Below, piece after piece: positions 18,511 through 26,878 of a DNA stretch of 64,000 nt. Position 1 is the first letter of the stretch; each line of letters begins with the position of its first letter. The position numbers and the translations under genes were made by a program. This DNA is from Pseudoalteromonas sp. NC201 (GTDB taxonomy: Bacteria; Pseudomonadota; Gammaproteobacteria; Enterobacterales; Alteromonadaceae). Below the pieces are notes generated by a model that worked only from the letters and a program-made list of their open reading frames with translations, ran no database searches and had not been told where the DNA came from. The DNA is taken from positions 1,596,001 through 1,660,000 of the forward strand of contig NZ_CP022522.1 of NCBI RefSeq assembly GCF_002850255.1, written 5' to 3'.

Positions 18511-18531
18511 AATGGAGTTATGCGAGCGAGA

Positions 18532-18969
18532 TTATGGCTCTTTATGCTCGTGCGCTGCCTTTTCGTCAGCAAGGTCTTCTTTTAACTTGCGGATCTTCAA
18601 CCCTAACTCTTGGCCTCTGTGTCTTGCATAGTAAGTGCAACCAATAAACATGGACGTTGCAAAGCCAATCTCAAGCAGGACTAACAATAGCTCGTCTGGA
18701 GATGTCCACAAAAGGGTAAAGCCGTGGATAAAATAAAACATTACGACAAAGTTTGCCCACGCATAAGTGTATGGCTTATCTTGTAAAATACCTTTAAGCG
18801 GGAGTAATAAAGGTAAAACGTACACCACAAAGACAAAGCCCAAGCTGTAACCTTCTCTTGGTGCAAGCACAAAGAGCCACAGTGGCATCAGGATCAAAAG
18901 ACCAAAATACCCGACTAGCGCAAAGCGTTGAAAGCGTCTAGTGATGGGCTTTTTTGCAATTTCATTCAT
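18532..18969 (-). CDS. DUF2069 family membrane protein
   Basis: A 145-residue inner-membrane protein with four hydrophobic helices (FALVGYFGLLILMPLWLFVL; LGFVFVVYVLPLLLPLKGIL; YAWANFVVMFYFIHGFTLLW; LLLVLLEIGFATSMFIGCTYYAR) and a charged C-terminal tail. The PLKGIL and YTYAWANFV stretches are typical of DUF2069. The start at 18969 is chosen because it overlaps the end of the upstream wrbA-like gene by 4 bp, a sign of translational coupling. Function unknown. Confidence 0.85.
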   Translation of the reverse strand: MNEIAKKPITRRFQRFALVGYFGLLILMPLWLFVLAPREGYSLGFVFVVYVLPLLLPLKGILQDKPYTYAWANFVVMFYFIHGFTLLWTSPDELLLVLLEIGFATSMFIGCTYYARHRGQELGLKIRKLKEDLADEKAAHEHKEP

Positions 18970-19517
18970 GTTAACTTTTCCGCGACGCGTAGCAGTCGAC
19001 TCGCTGCTGCACGACAAATTTTGATTTCTGTTTGAGTGAGTGAAACATTGTTTTGGCTGCCCGCAACATGTGTTGCACCGTAAGGCGTTCCGCCCATTTC
19101 GGTCGCCAAAAGCTCTGGAACATCATAGGGGATACCTAACAACATCATGCCGTGGTGTAATAACGGTAAGGAGAGGTTGAGTAGGGTAGCCTCGTTGCCA
19201 CCGTGCATACTGCTTGAAGACGAAAATACGCAGGCTGGTTTATCGATGAGCGTGCCTTTAAGCCACAAATCGCTGGTGGTTTCCCAAAACGCTTTCGCTT
19301 GGGCTGCCATCATGCCAAAGCGTGTTGGAGTACCGAACGCTAACCCGTCGCATGCTACTAAGTCTTGCTTTGTTACGATCACATCATGGTCTTGGCGCTT
19401 CTCAAATACGCGCACTATGGCTTCACCACCTTGTGACACTATGGTGTCTGCAAATTCGTGCGCCATATTTGCCACAGAGCCATGACTGGAGTGGTATAAA
19501 ATAAGAATTTTACTCAT
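18966..19517 (-). CDS. wrbA: WrbA-like NAD(P)H:quinone oxidoreductase (flavodoxin fold)
   Basis: A 183-residue flavodoxin-fold protein. The FMN phosphate loop is LYHSSHGSVANMA; the characteristic WrbA segments are AFGTPTRFGMMAAQAKAFWETT, KPACVFSSSSSMHGGNEATLL and GGTPYGATHVAGS. These enzymes reduce quinones by two electrons, avoiding semiquinone radicals. Its ATG overlaps the stop of arsC by one base and its end overlaps the DUF2069 gene by 4 bp, so the three form one operon. The symbol is by similarity; it is slightly shorter than E. coli WrbA. Confidence 0.88.
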   Translation of the reverse strand: MSKILILYHSSHGSVANMAHEFADTIVSQGGEAIVRVFEKRQDHDVIVTKQDLVACDGLAFGTPTRFGMMAAQAKAFWETTSDLWLKGTLIDKPACVFSSSSSMHGGNEATLLNLSLPLLHHGMMLLGIPYDVPELLATEMGGTPYGATHVAGSQNNVSLTQTEIKICRAAASRLLRVAEKLT

Positions 19518-19864
19518 TACAGGATATTAAGCACCGACTCTGGAGGCCTGCCAATCGCCGCCTTATCATCTTTAACAACGATAGGACGCTCAATCAGTTT
19601 AGGGTTTTCAAGCATGGCAGTGCGCAGTGTCGCTTCATCCGACTCTTTCGATAGTCCAAGCTCTTTGTAGAGCGTTTCTTTGCTACGTACAAGCTGATGA
19701 GCAGAACTAAATCCAAGTTTAGAAAGTAAATTAGCCAAAGTGTCACTATCGATTGGCGTCTTTAGGTATTCAATAACGGTAGGATTAACGCCATTGGACT
19801 CTAGTAAAGCTAGGGTTTCACGTGATTTTGAACAACGCGGGTTGTGATAGATTTCTACTGACAT
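19517..19864 (-). CDS. arsC: Arsenate reductase (glutaredoxin type)
   Basis: A 115-residue ArsC/Spx-family thioredoxin-fold protein. The redox-active cysteine is Cys11 in YHNPRCSKSRETL. It also has EYLKTPID, LIERPIVVKDDKAAIGRPPESVLNIL, with the Arg of RPIV and RPPE that bind arsenate. It reduces arsenate to arsenite with glutathione/glutaredoxin. No arsenite pump or ArsR is nearby, so a more general redox or YfgD-like role is also possible. It sits downstream of bepA, as in many gammaproteobacteria (yfgD-yfgC order). Confidence 0.88.
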   Translation of the reverse strand: MSVEIYHNPRCSKSRETLALLESNGVNPTVIEYLKTPIDSDTLANLLSKLGFSSAHQLVRSKETLYKELGLSKESDEATLRTAMLENPKLIERPIVVKDDKAAIGRPPESVLNIL

Positions 19865-19983
19865 GATTTCGCTCTAATTCGTAATGTAAACGGATCATAG
19901 CTTAATGTAGAGATGACGAAAAGCGATGTGCAAGAAAATTGGCTTAAATACGTTTCTACTATCGCTGTAAGAAATCGCTAAGC

Positions 19984-21435
19984 CTACAGCTTAGCGATTT
20001 CTTTTTGCATATTACGGTATTGGCTAAGTAGCGCTTTTAATCTGGTACGCTTGATATCTTCGTTATCTTCGACATGATTGAGTGCACGCTGGACTTCGTC
20101 TGCCGCCTTATTAAATGCACCATACTGGGCATAGACACTCGCTTTTGACTCATGGTAAGCCGCCTTGTTTTCTTGGGCTTCATAGGCTTGTGTGAGTAAA
20201 TCACGGGCGAGAATATGATCCGGTTTCTCAAGCAAAAAGATCTTAAGCAATTGCTCGGCAACTTCATACTGTTTTGCTTTTATTGCGGCATTGGCATAGT
20301 TTAGCGTGATAACTTGGTTATTGGGTCTGAGTTGATGTTGAGCTTGAAGCATCTCAACCGCTTTGCCAGAATGCTCTGTCGCAATTAAATAATCGGTATA
20401 CACATCAAGATAAAACAGGTTATTCGGATCTTTTTCTAACAACTCATCCAATAGTTTGCCAGCTTCCTCGTATTTTTTTTGATCGAGTAACGTAATTGCT
20501 AATCCGTATTGTAGCGGGCGCTTGTCGAGTTCTGCTGAGCGCTTTAAAGAGTTTCTGAAAAAGGCTTCTCCTGCATCTTCTGAATAATAGTATCGTGCAA
20601 GCACACGGCTTTTAGCTAACGCGTAGGAAAGGCTTGAGGGATAATGCTTTTTCTCGAATTGTTGTGCCCTAAGCCTAACGTCCGATACTCGGCTGTCAGG
20701 TAACGGGTGCGTAAGCAAAAATGCAGGGGGCTTATTTTTAAAACGAATTTGATCCGAGAGCTTAGTTAAAAACTCACTGGCCGCATAGGGGTCAAAGCCT
20801 GCTTTATGTAGTGTATTCATACCAAATCGGTCGGCTTCTTGCTCGGCTTTTCGGCTATGCGTTAGTTGGTTCAACGATGATTGCGTTTGGCTTGCGGATA
20901 AAATGGCGATACCCGCATCTGGGGCAACTACGGTTGCCAAAATACCAGTAATAAGCCCCGCTATGGTCAAGGCGCTGTTGTCTTTTGCGTTTTGTACGCG
21001 GCGTGCTAAATGACGTTGGGTAACGTGCGCAATTTCGTGGCCAATAACGGATGCTAATTGACTCTCATTATCGGATTGCGCAATGAGTCCCGTATGTACA
21101 CCAACGTGGCCTCCATAAAAAGCGAAGGCATTAATATCTTTGTTATTTATCCAAAAAAAGGTAAATGGAAAGCGTACATCATTAGCATTGGCGACGAGGC
21201 GATTGCCCAGGCTGGTTAAGTACTCTTCAAGTACCGGATCGCCAACCACTGGGGAGCGGGAGCGCAGCTGCATCATCATGACTTCGCCGATCGCTTGTTC
21301 TTTTTCAATAGGTAGTACTTGGAGAGCTGAAGTGCCTAAATCTGGTAGTTTCAGTTCTGTTTGTGCAATAGCGCTGCTTGATGCAGCGAGCGCAAATGTT
21401 AAAACGATTGAATTTAATAGGGGTTTTAACCGCAT
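19984..21435 (-). CDS. bepA: Periplasmic M48 metalloprotease/chaperone BepA (YfgC) with TPR repeats
   Basis: A 483-residue exported protein: signal peptide (IVLTFALAASSSAIAQ), M48 peptidase domain with the zinc motif HEIAH at residues 133-137 and the third ligand in SRKAEQEADRFGM, then TPR repeats across the C-terminal half (LQYGLAITLLDQKKYEEAGKLL and onward). In E. coli BepA assists LptD assembly and degrades stalled outer-membrane proteins. A good ribosome site (AAGGGA) precedes the ATG, which starts 1 bp after the stop of the upstream unknown gene, so the two are cotranscribed. Confidence 0.93.
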   Translation of the reverse strand: MRLKPLLNSIVLTFALAASSSAIAQTELKLPDLGTSALQVLPIEKEQAIGEVMMMQLRSRSPVVGDPVLEEYLTSLGNRLVANANDVRFPFTFFWINNKDINAFAFYGGHVGVHTGLIAQSDNESQLASVIGHEIAHVTQRHLARRVQNAKDNSALTIAGLITGILATVVAPDAGIAILSASQTQSSLNQLTHSRKAEQEADRFGMNTLHKAGFDPYAASEFLTKLSDQIRFKNKPPAFLLTHPLPDSRVSDVRLRAQQFEKKHYPSSLSYALAKSRVLARYYYSEDAGEAFFRNSLKRSAELDKRPLQYGLAITLLDQKKYEEAGKLLDELLEKDPNNLFYLDVYTDYLIATEHSGKAVEMLQAQHQLRPNNQVITLNYANAAIKAKQYEVAEQLLKIFLLEKPDHILARDLLTQAYEAQENKAAYHESKASVYAQYGAFNKAADEVQRALNHVEDNEDIKRTRLKALLSQYRNMQKEIAKL

Positions 21436-21436
21436 T

Positions 21437-22102
21437 TTAATCCCTTTTAAGGTCTTCTCCGAGCATGATCCTAGCTAAGTCGACTTCATCATTGCATGCT
21501 CGAGCATCTTTTTCACAAAGTTGGTAAAAATCTTTTATTGAGACCCCAGCAACACTCGTGATGTTCAATTCTTTTTGCAAAAACGTCACTGTCATATGCA
21601 GCACTTTGTGCGCATGAAGTATCAGAGCTTTGTCAGCTATATCACCGCGTTCAAAGTAAAACGCAATGAATTTATGGAGCTGGTTGATGCGCAGTAAGTT
21701 TTTCATCGTATGCGGATCCCATACTCGAAACTCCAAAAAACGATTGTCTTTAACATAGGCATCAATCTTGGTGCCTTTGGCTATTGGGTAAGCCCAAAGC
21801 TCAAAACCTCTGTCAGTAAATGCTTGATGTAACGCGATTTGAGGTTTATTGTCACAGTGAATTATGCCACTGTCATCTTCATAACCACCTAATAGTTCTA
21901 TATTCCAATTTCGCTTATCTAGCAAACGCTTTACCGCATTGTCAAAGCCGTGATGGAGCAGACCTTCACATTCACTTACCGCTGAGGCGACAAGGTGATA
22001 AAAAGGCGGAAGTTCTCCCCAATTAATTTGCTTTTTGTACCAATTTATTTCTTTTAGTGTTGGATTGGCTGGCAATCGGGCCTTATTATTAACGCCTGGC
22101 AT
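21437..22102 (-). CDS. Conserved-looking protein of unknown function, coupled to bepA
   Basis: 221 residues from the ATG at 22102 (GGGA upstream; a TTG at 22114 is an alternative). It is soluble, without signal peptide or membrane helix, rich in aromatic residues and His, with no familiar catalytic motif. Segments such as GELPPFYHLVASAVSECEG and LEFRVWDPHTMKNLLRIN look ordered. Its stop lies 1 bp before the bepA start, so it is probably expressed with it. Confidence 0.7.
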   Translation of the reverse strand: MPGVNNKARLPANPTLKEINWYKKQINWGELPPFYHLVASAVSECEGLLHHGFDNAVKRLLDKRNWNIELLGGYEDDSGIIHCDNKPQIALHQAFTDRGFELWAYPIAKGTKIDAYVKDNRFLEFRVWDPHTMKNLLRINQLHKFIAFYFERGDIADKALILHAHKVLHMTVTFLQKELNITSVAGVSIKDFYQLCEKDARACNDEVDLARIMLGEDLKRD

Positions 22103-22152
22103 TAAGATTCCCAAGAAGTAGAGTATGCTATTAAGAATAAACCATCAACGCC

Positions 22153-22419
22153 TTGAGGGCTACCGCATTGAGTGATTTGTGTGGAGACAAGACGACAAAA
22201 TTTGTACATGATCTACGAGAATTTACCTGTCCTGCATTATTTGTTCAGTTTAAGTGGCGGTTAAAGCGCCATGACTATACTCTAGGCAAACTAAAATTGC
22301 TGATGAGTCAGGATCAGAGCTTGTTAGATATCAAAAAGTATTTGGATGGTAACTCGGTGAGTTACCAAATTATTGAAATTGAAAGCGGTGAAGTGTGTTT
22401 GGAGATCATGGATGTTTGA
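22153..22419 (+). CDS. TusA-like sulfur-carrier family protein
   Basis: About 88 residues, TusA/SirA fold: LREFTCPALFVQFKWRLKRH with the conserved Cys of the CPxP motif (here CPAL), then LKLLMSQDQSLLDIKKYLDGN and VCLEIMDV. Proteins of this group carry sulfur on the cysteine, for example in tRNA thiolation. The start is uncertain: only TTG codons occur in frame (22153, 22168), with no clear ribosome site. Its last 8 bp overlap the start of the transporter gene downstream. Confidence 0.7.
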   Translation: MRATALSDLCGDKTTKFVHDLREFTCPALFVQFKWRLKRHDYTLGKLKLLMSQDQSLLDIKKYLDGNSVSYQIIEIESGEVCLEIMDV

Positions 22420-23479
22420 GTTAGTAAAAGCGTGGTACATCAAAAAGTTTTCAGATCCACATTCCGTCACGCTATTGTTGATGCTAGTTGCCACAGTTGC
22501 TTTGCTGTACTTTTTTGGCAGTTATGTCATGCCGGTACTGGTCGCAATTGTGATCGCCTATTTACTTGAATGGCCAGTGAATAAGCTCACCCGAGTGACT
22601 GGCAGTAGGATGTTATCAGCAGTAGTCGTAATGGCGGTATTTGTGGGCGTCGCTTTGGGGCTGGTATTTGGTATCGTTCCTGTTCTGTGGCAACAGTTAA
22701 GTAACTTGCTCCAAGAAAGTCCAACCATGGTAGAAGAGGGTAAGGACTTCCTTTTACATTTACCTGAATACTACCCGACGCTGATCTCTACAACTCAGGT
22801 ACAGGCAATTGTGAGCTCTGTGGAAAGTAAATTGCTAGAGCTTGGCGAAGTTATTGTCTCAGCCTCATTAACCTCATTAAAAGACGTTGTCGCATGGATG
22901 ATTTATTTGGTCTTAGTGCCACTGCTTGCTTTTTTCATGTTGAAAGACAAGTCAGAACTTACATCTGGAGTGTCAAAAATTATACCTAAGGACAGAAAGC
23001 TTATTTCACAAGTGTGGCATGAGATGGACCAACAAATCATGAATTATATTCGTGGTAAAGTTTTTGAGATTGTCATCGTTGGTGTAGTGAGCTTTGTGAC
23101 CTTTTCTATTTTGGATTTACGCTATGCCGCATTACTGGGGACATTGGTTGGACTTTCTGTACTTATCCCATTTATTGGTGCTGCACTCGTTACCTTACCC
23201 GTTGCCGCAGTAGCTTTGTTTCAATTTGGTCTAGCGCCAGAATTTTGGACCATTCTCATCGCGTACGGCATTATTCAAGCATTAGATGGTAATGTTTTAG
23301 TGCCGTTATTGTTTTCAGAAGCAGTGGATCTCAACCCTGTTTATATCATTGTTGCAGTGTTATTTTTTGGTGGTTTATGGGGATTTTGGGGGGTATTCTT
23401 TGCGATTCCACTTGCATCTCTGGTCAAGGCGCTGATCAATGCATGGTCGAGTAAGAGTGAAGAACTGTTGGCGAAATAG
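22412..23479 (+). CDS. AI-2E family transporter (PerM-like permease)
   Basis: A 355-residue membrane protein with about eight helices. The ATG at 22412 has GGAGATC upstream. Family marks are PVLVAIVIAYLLEWPVNKL, VYLVLVPLLAFFMLKDK, IRGKVFEIVIVGVVSFV, LVGLSVLIPFIGAALVTLPV, LDGNVLVPLLFSEAVDLNPV and GGLWGFWGVFFAIPLAS. Family members export small molecules such as autoinducer-2 or act as ion/proton antiporters; the substrate is unknown. It is translationally coupled to the TusA-like gene. PerM next to bepA-type genes is a common gammaproteobacterial neighbourhood. Confidence 0.88.
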   Translation: MFELVKAWYIKKFSDPHSVTLLLMLVATVALLYFFGSYVMPVLVAIVIAYLLEWPVNKLTRVTGSRMLSAVVVMAVFVGVALGLVFGIVPVLWQQLSNLLQESPTMVEEGKDFLLHLPEYYPTLISTTQVQAIVSSVESKLLELGEVIVSASLTSLKDVVAWMIYLVLVPLLAFFMLKDKSELTSGVSKIIPKDRKLISQVWHEMDQQIMNYIRGKVFEIVIVGVVSFVTFSILDLRYAALLGTLVGLSVLIPFIGAALVTLPVAAVALFQFGLAPEFWTILIAYGIIQALDGNVLVPLLFSEAVDLNPVYIIVAVLFFGGLWGFWGVFFAIPLASLVKALINAWSSKSEELLAK

Positions 23480-23494
23480 TGAGAATTTTTGATG

Positions 23495-23518
23495 TTAGTC
23501 GGCTCAAGAGCCGACTAA
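23495..23518. terminator. Perfect hairpin between convergent genes
   Basis: TTAGTCGGCTC-aa-GAGCCGACTAA: an eleven-base-pair perfect inverted repeat between the transporter and the LacI-type gene. It has no strong T run on either side, so it may act as a weak bidirectional terminator or mRNA-end stabiliser. Confidence 0.55.
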
Positions 23519-23526
23519 ATAAATAG

Positions 23527-24564
23527 CTATTGTGTGATCCTACCCGTGCTTTCACGAACTACCATACTCGGTGTGAACACATGTGAGACTTCTTTATCAT
23601 TTTTTCGATGTCCCCGTGTTTTAGAAAACAATAAACGCGCAGCATGTTCAGAAATAATGTTGTTAGCCTGATGTGCAGTCGTAAGCTTTGGCCAAGTTTG
23701 GCGGGAGAATGGAGAGTCTTCGAAGCCACTGATAGACAATTGACCCGGGATCTCTATATTCATCAGCCGCGCAGCGAATAAAGCTCCAGCGGCTACCTCA
23801 TCGTTACCACCTAAAATCGCAGTGATTTGGTTTGGATTACCATCGGCCAGCAGCGCTTTAGCGCCTTTTACCCCTGATTCAAATGAGTAAGTACCGTGAT
23901 AGAGCAGTGTATCGTCTTGTTTTATATCGTGTGCTTTTAGGGCATCGCGATATCCGGCTAACCGTTCCGTCGTTGATTTGTGTTCTTCATCCCCAAGTAC
24001 AAACGCAATTTTTTTATGTCCAAGTTGGATCAGATGCTCAGTAATTTCATAGGCTGCAGCGTAGTCGTCAACAAAGATACAGTTATTTGCGCTATTTTTC
24101 GCTTCTTGCGCTCGACCAGAAAGTAGACGCACGTAATGTATGCCCAGCTCATCTAGCATATCAATAATGGATTGTTGCTCGGATAGAGGAGGAGTCAAGA
24201 CTAAACCTGCAAGACGTGAGCGTTTGATCATAGTGACGAATTCTTCGGCCATATTTTCCGAATTGGATTCACAGGGGTGGATGACGAGTTCATATCCTTC
24301 ATCTCTACAGCGAGATAACACCCCGTTTTGCATATCAATGACATAATACGCATTGGGATTGTCGTAGACCAAGCCAATTGCAAATGAAGAAGTACCAGCT
24401 AAGTTTCTTGCAGCAATATTAGGCTGATAATTAAGCTCTTTGACAGCCTGCATTACTTGATCGTAGGTTTTTTTTCTAACCGAAGGTTCTTTATTGATTA
24501 CCCGCGATACGGTTTTCATAGATACGCCAGCTAGCTTGGCAACATCATTAATAGTGACTTTCAT
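23527..24564 (-). CDS. LacI-family transcriptional regulator of the pgi-zwf-pgl and receptor genes (inferred)
   Basis: A 345-residue LacI/GalR regulator: DNA-binding helix-turn-helix and hinge at 1-60 (VTINDVAKLAGVSMKTVSRVIN, LNYQPNIAARNLAG), then a periplasmic-binding-like effector domain (IGLVYDNPNAYYVIDMQNGVL, GHKKIAFVLGDEEHKS, ITAILGGNDEVAAGALFAA, LSISGFEDSPFSRQTWPKLTT). It is divergent from pgi. TGACAGCGTTGTCA in front of pgi and twice before the TonB-dependent receptor has the central CG typical of LacI operators. The effector is probably a sugar or sugar phosphate. That this protein binds those sites is inferred from position and symmetry. Confidence 0.9.
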   Translation of the reverse strand: MKVTINDVAKLAGVSMKTVSRVINKEPSVRKKTYDQVMQAVKELNYQPNIAARNLAGTSSFAIGLVYDNPNAYYVIDMQNGVLSRCRDEGYELVIHPCESNSENMAEEFVTMIKRSRLAGLVLTPPLSEQQSIIDMLDELGIHYVRLLSGRAQEAKNSANNCIFVDDYAAAYEITEHLIQLGHKKIAFVLGDEEHKSTTERLAGYRDALKAHDIKQDDTLLYHGTYSFESGVKGAKALLADGNPNQITAILGGNDEVAAGALFAARLMNIEIPGQLSISGFEDSPFSRQTWPKLTTAHQANNIISEHAARLLFSKTRGHRKNDKEVSHVFTPSMVVRESTGRITQ

Positions 24565-24946
24565 GTAGTTGTTCTTCTATTTACAGGTCTGTATCGATCA
24601 TTATTAAGCACAGAGGAATAGTAGCGCTTTATGTATGCAGAAGCTAGCGCCCAATTTCTGTGATATTTAGCCGCTAAGGCGACCATCGGCTTAATAAAAG
24701 GATCATCTGTTTTTCTTAGTCTATCTAATAAGTACAGAATTTAGCACTACAATTCGCAGAAATAAATGAATGATACCGGTGTCAAAAATTTTATTTTAGG
24801 TTATTATTCGCAATGTAAAATTGAAAAGAAGCAATTTGACAGCGTTGTCATTTTGACATAATGTGCTTGTTTAATAATGTTTCTTTGTTGTTACTACCTG
24901 AAAAGTAAGGTAACTAACAATCACTTACGTCTTAGGGGAATATGTA
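24565..24946. other. Divergent LacI/pgi control region
   Basis: 382 bp without a gene. It holds one operator (24837-24850) overlapped by a TTGACA (24836-24841) and followed by CATAAT (24857-24862), plus a second TTGACA at 24854-24859. No other repeat or RNA gene was seen. The pgi leader is about 80 nt. Confidence 0.6.
24837..24850. promoter_or_regulatory. LacI-type operator in the pgi promoter
   Basis: TGACAGCGTTGTCA, with TGACA/TGTCA arms around GCGT. It overlaps the -35 (TTGACA) of the likely pgi promoter, which suits repression. The identical 14-mer recurs at 29517 and 29830. Confidence 0.8.
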
Positions 24947-26593
24947 ATGGGTGGTCGTGTAGATTTGGATAGTTGGCAAAAGCTCAGTAGTTCTGCGCAG
25001 CGAGTAGAGCAGCAGCATTTAAAAACGATGTTTGCAAACGATGCACAAAGATTTGAAAAGTTCTCTCGTCAAATCCCTGGTGTGTTGTTCGACTTTTCCA
25101 AGCAACGCATTGACGACCAAACATTCTCTGAAATGATGCAGCTCGCAAAAGAGAGCGATATCGCGCTTTGGCGAGAAAAGATGTTTTCTGGTGAAAAAAT
25201 AAATATCACCGAAGACCGAGCGGTTTTACATACGGCGCTGCGTAACCGAGCAAATACACCTATTTATGTGGATGGTGTAAATGTTATTGAGCAAGTCAAT
25301 GCGGAATTAGAAAAACTACAAGCATTTAGTAACCGAGTTCGTTCAGGTGAGTGGCAAGGGTATACAGGCAAAGCTGTAAAAGATGTGGTTGCGATTGGCG
25401 TTGGTGGGTCTAACTTGGGCCCGCAAATGGTAACTGATGCGCTAGCCGCGTATGCAGATGACACGCTAAACGTGCATTATGTTTCGAATGTTGACGGTGT
25501 ACAGATTGCTTCAGTACTAAAAGGCTTGGACGCAGAAACAACCCTGTTTGTCGTGTCATCAAAAACCTTCACAACCTCTGAAACCATGACCAATGCAAAG
25601 ACTGCCGTTGAGTGGTTTTTGAATGCTGCAAATGATAGAGCGGCAATCGCCAAGCATTTTGTTGCGGTGAGCACCAATCTTGAGAAGACCAGAGCGTTTG
25701 GTATTAGCGATGACAACGTGTTTACGATGTGGGACTGGGTTGGCGGTCGTTTCTCGCTTTGGAGTGCAATCGGATTACCAATCGCACTTTATTTAGGCTT
25801 CGATAAGTTTGTCGAAGTGCTTGAAGGTGCATTTGAAATTGATGAGCACTTTAAAACGGCAAACAACAAAGACAATATTCCACTGTTGATGGCGTTACTC
25901 AGCGTTTGGAATACCAGCTTCTTAGGATATCAAGCACAAGCAATTTTGCCTTATGATCAGGCGCTTCATATGCTGCCTGCGTATTTACAACAAGGTGAAA
26001 TGGAAAGTAACGGTAAGCATGTTACTTTTGCAGGAGAGCAGGTAAACTATACGACTGTGCCAATTATTTGGGGCATGACAGGGATAAATGGCCAGCATGC
26101 TTTTTATCAGTGTTTACACCAAGGTAATGTGATTGTACCGGCTGATTTTATCGCTTCAATTGAACCGCAAAACAAAGTAGGCCAGCATCACGATATTTTA
26201 CTGTCTAACTTCTTTGCGCAAACGGAAGCGATGATGGCGGGTGTAGATGCACAGCAGGTTCGTGAAGATTTAACGGCTAAAGGTAAGTCGGATGCGGAAA
26301 TCGACAAGTTGATTCCGCATAAAATACACCAAGGTAACCGTCCAACCTCTTCATTTATCTTAGATAAGGTAGATGCAAAAGCTGTGGGCCGACTAATTGC
26401 CTTGTATGAACACAAAATTTTCTGCCAAGGCATTATTTTGGATGTGTGTTCATTTGACCAGTGGGGTGTTGAGCTTGGTAAAGGGCTTGCTTCAAATATT
26501 GAAGCCGAGCTAACGCAAGAAGGCGTTACTAACCCGCATGATAGCTCAACGGCGGGTCTAATCGCTTATTACAAGCAAAAGAGAACAAATTAA
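24947..26593 (+). CDS. pgi: Glucose-6-phosphate isomerase
   Basis: A 548-residue cytoplasmic isomerase interconverting glucose-6-phosphate and fructose-6-phosphate, equal in length to E. coli Pgi. The phosphate/sugar site appears in GVGGSNLGPQMVTDAL, the first signature in DWVGGRFSLWSAIGLP, the active-site region in QGEMESNGKHV, and the second signature in FDQWGVELGKGLA with the catalytic Lys. AGGGGAA precedes the ATG. It lies downstream of a LacI-type operator and 285 bp before zwf, so it has its own promoter and is partly uncoupled from zwf by a hairpin. Confidence 0.97.
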   Translation: MGGRVDLDSWQKLSSSAQRVEQQHLKTMFANDAQRFEKFSRQIPGVLFDFSKQRIDDQTFSEMMQLAKESDIALWREKMFSGEKINITEDRAVLHTALRNRANTPIYVDGVNVIEQVNAELEKLQAFSNRVRSGEWQGYTGKAVKDVVAIGVGGSNLGPQMVTDALAAYADDTLNVHYVSNVDGVQIASVLKGLDAETTLFVVSSKTFTTSETMTNAKTAVEWFLNAANDRAAIAKHFVAVSTNLEKTRAFGISDDNVFTMWDWVGGRFSLWSAIGLPIALYLGFDKFVEVLEGAFEIDEHFKTANNKDNIPLLMALLSVWNTSFLGYQAQAILPYDQALHMLPAYLQQGEMESNGKHVTFAGEQVNYTTVPIIWGMTGINGQHAFYQCLHQGNVIVPADFIASIEPQNKVGQHHDILLSNFFAQTEAMMAGVDAQQVREDLTAKGKSDAEIDKLIPHKIHQGNRPTSSFILDKVDAKAVGRLIALYEHKIFCQGIILDVCSFDQWGVELGKGLASNIEAELTQEGVTNPHDSSTAGLIAYYKQKRTN

Positions 26594-26650
26594 TACTTCG
26601 AGTGGAACTGGAAGTAAACAAAATACCTTTGAACGGGTAGCGCTGGAGTG

Positions 26651-26693
26651 CTTAGAACCTGTATTTTTGTGAGAGGAAATACAGGTTTCTAAG
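26651..26693. terminator. Long hairpin between pgi and zwf
   Basis: CTTAGAACCTGTATTT and AAATACAGGTTTCTAAG pair almost perfectly (one bulged base) around a 10-nt loop. No good T run follows. It may terminate weakly or protect the 3' end of the pgi transcript. Confidence 0.5.
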
Positions 26694-26700
26694 ACTCATT

Positions 26701-26760
26701 TATACCAACTTACTTAATCCCTCAAATTGAGCAGGTATTAAGTCGAATTGATATTACTAG
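26701..26760. repeat. Dispersed AT-rich palindromic repeat, copy A
   Basis: TATACCAACTTACTTAATCC..., then CTCAAATTGAGCAGGTATTAAG, ending AATTGATATTA. It shares its ends and its CTCAAATTGAGCA core with copies at 35151 and 48148 and its ends with the longer element at 48266. It looks like a REP/MITE-type element. Confidence 0.65.
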
Positions 26761-26878
26761 TGCATTGCAATCGAAATCATCACCCGTTACACAATGAGTT
26801 TGGTAGGCTTTGGAGTGGCTCCAAATCGAATAAACACTGCGTGCTTGTAGTGCACGCCTAACCTAATGAGAGTGAATT

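Noticed and set aside
26750..26878. HexR site before zwf
   Set aside because: No TGTAATTAAATTACA-like palindrome was found.
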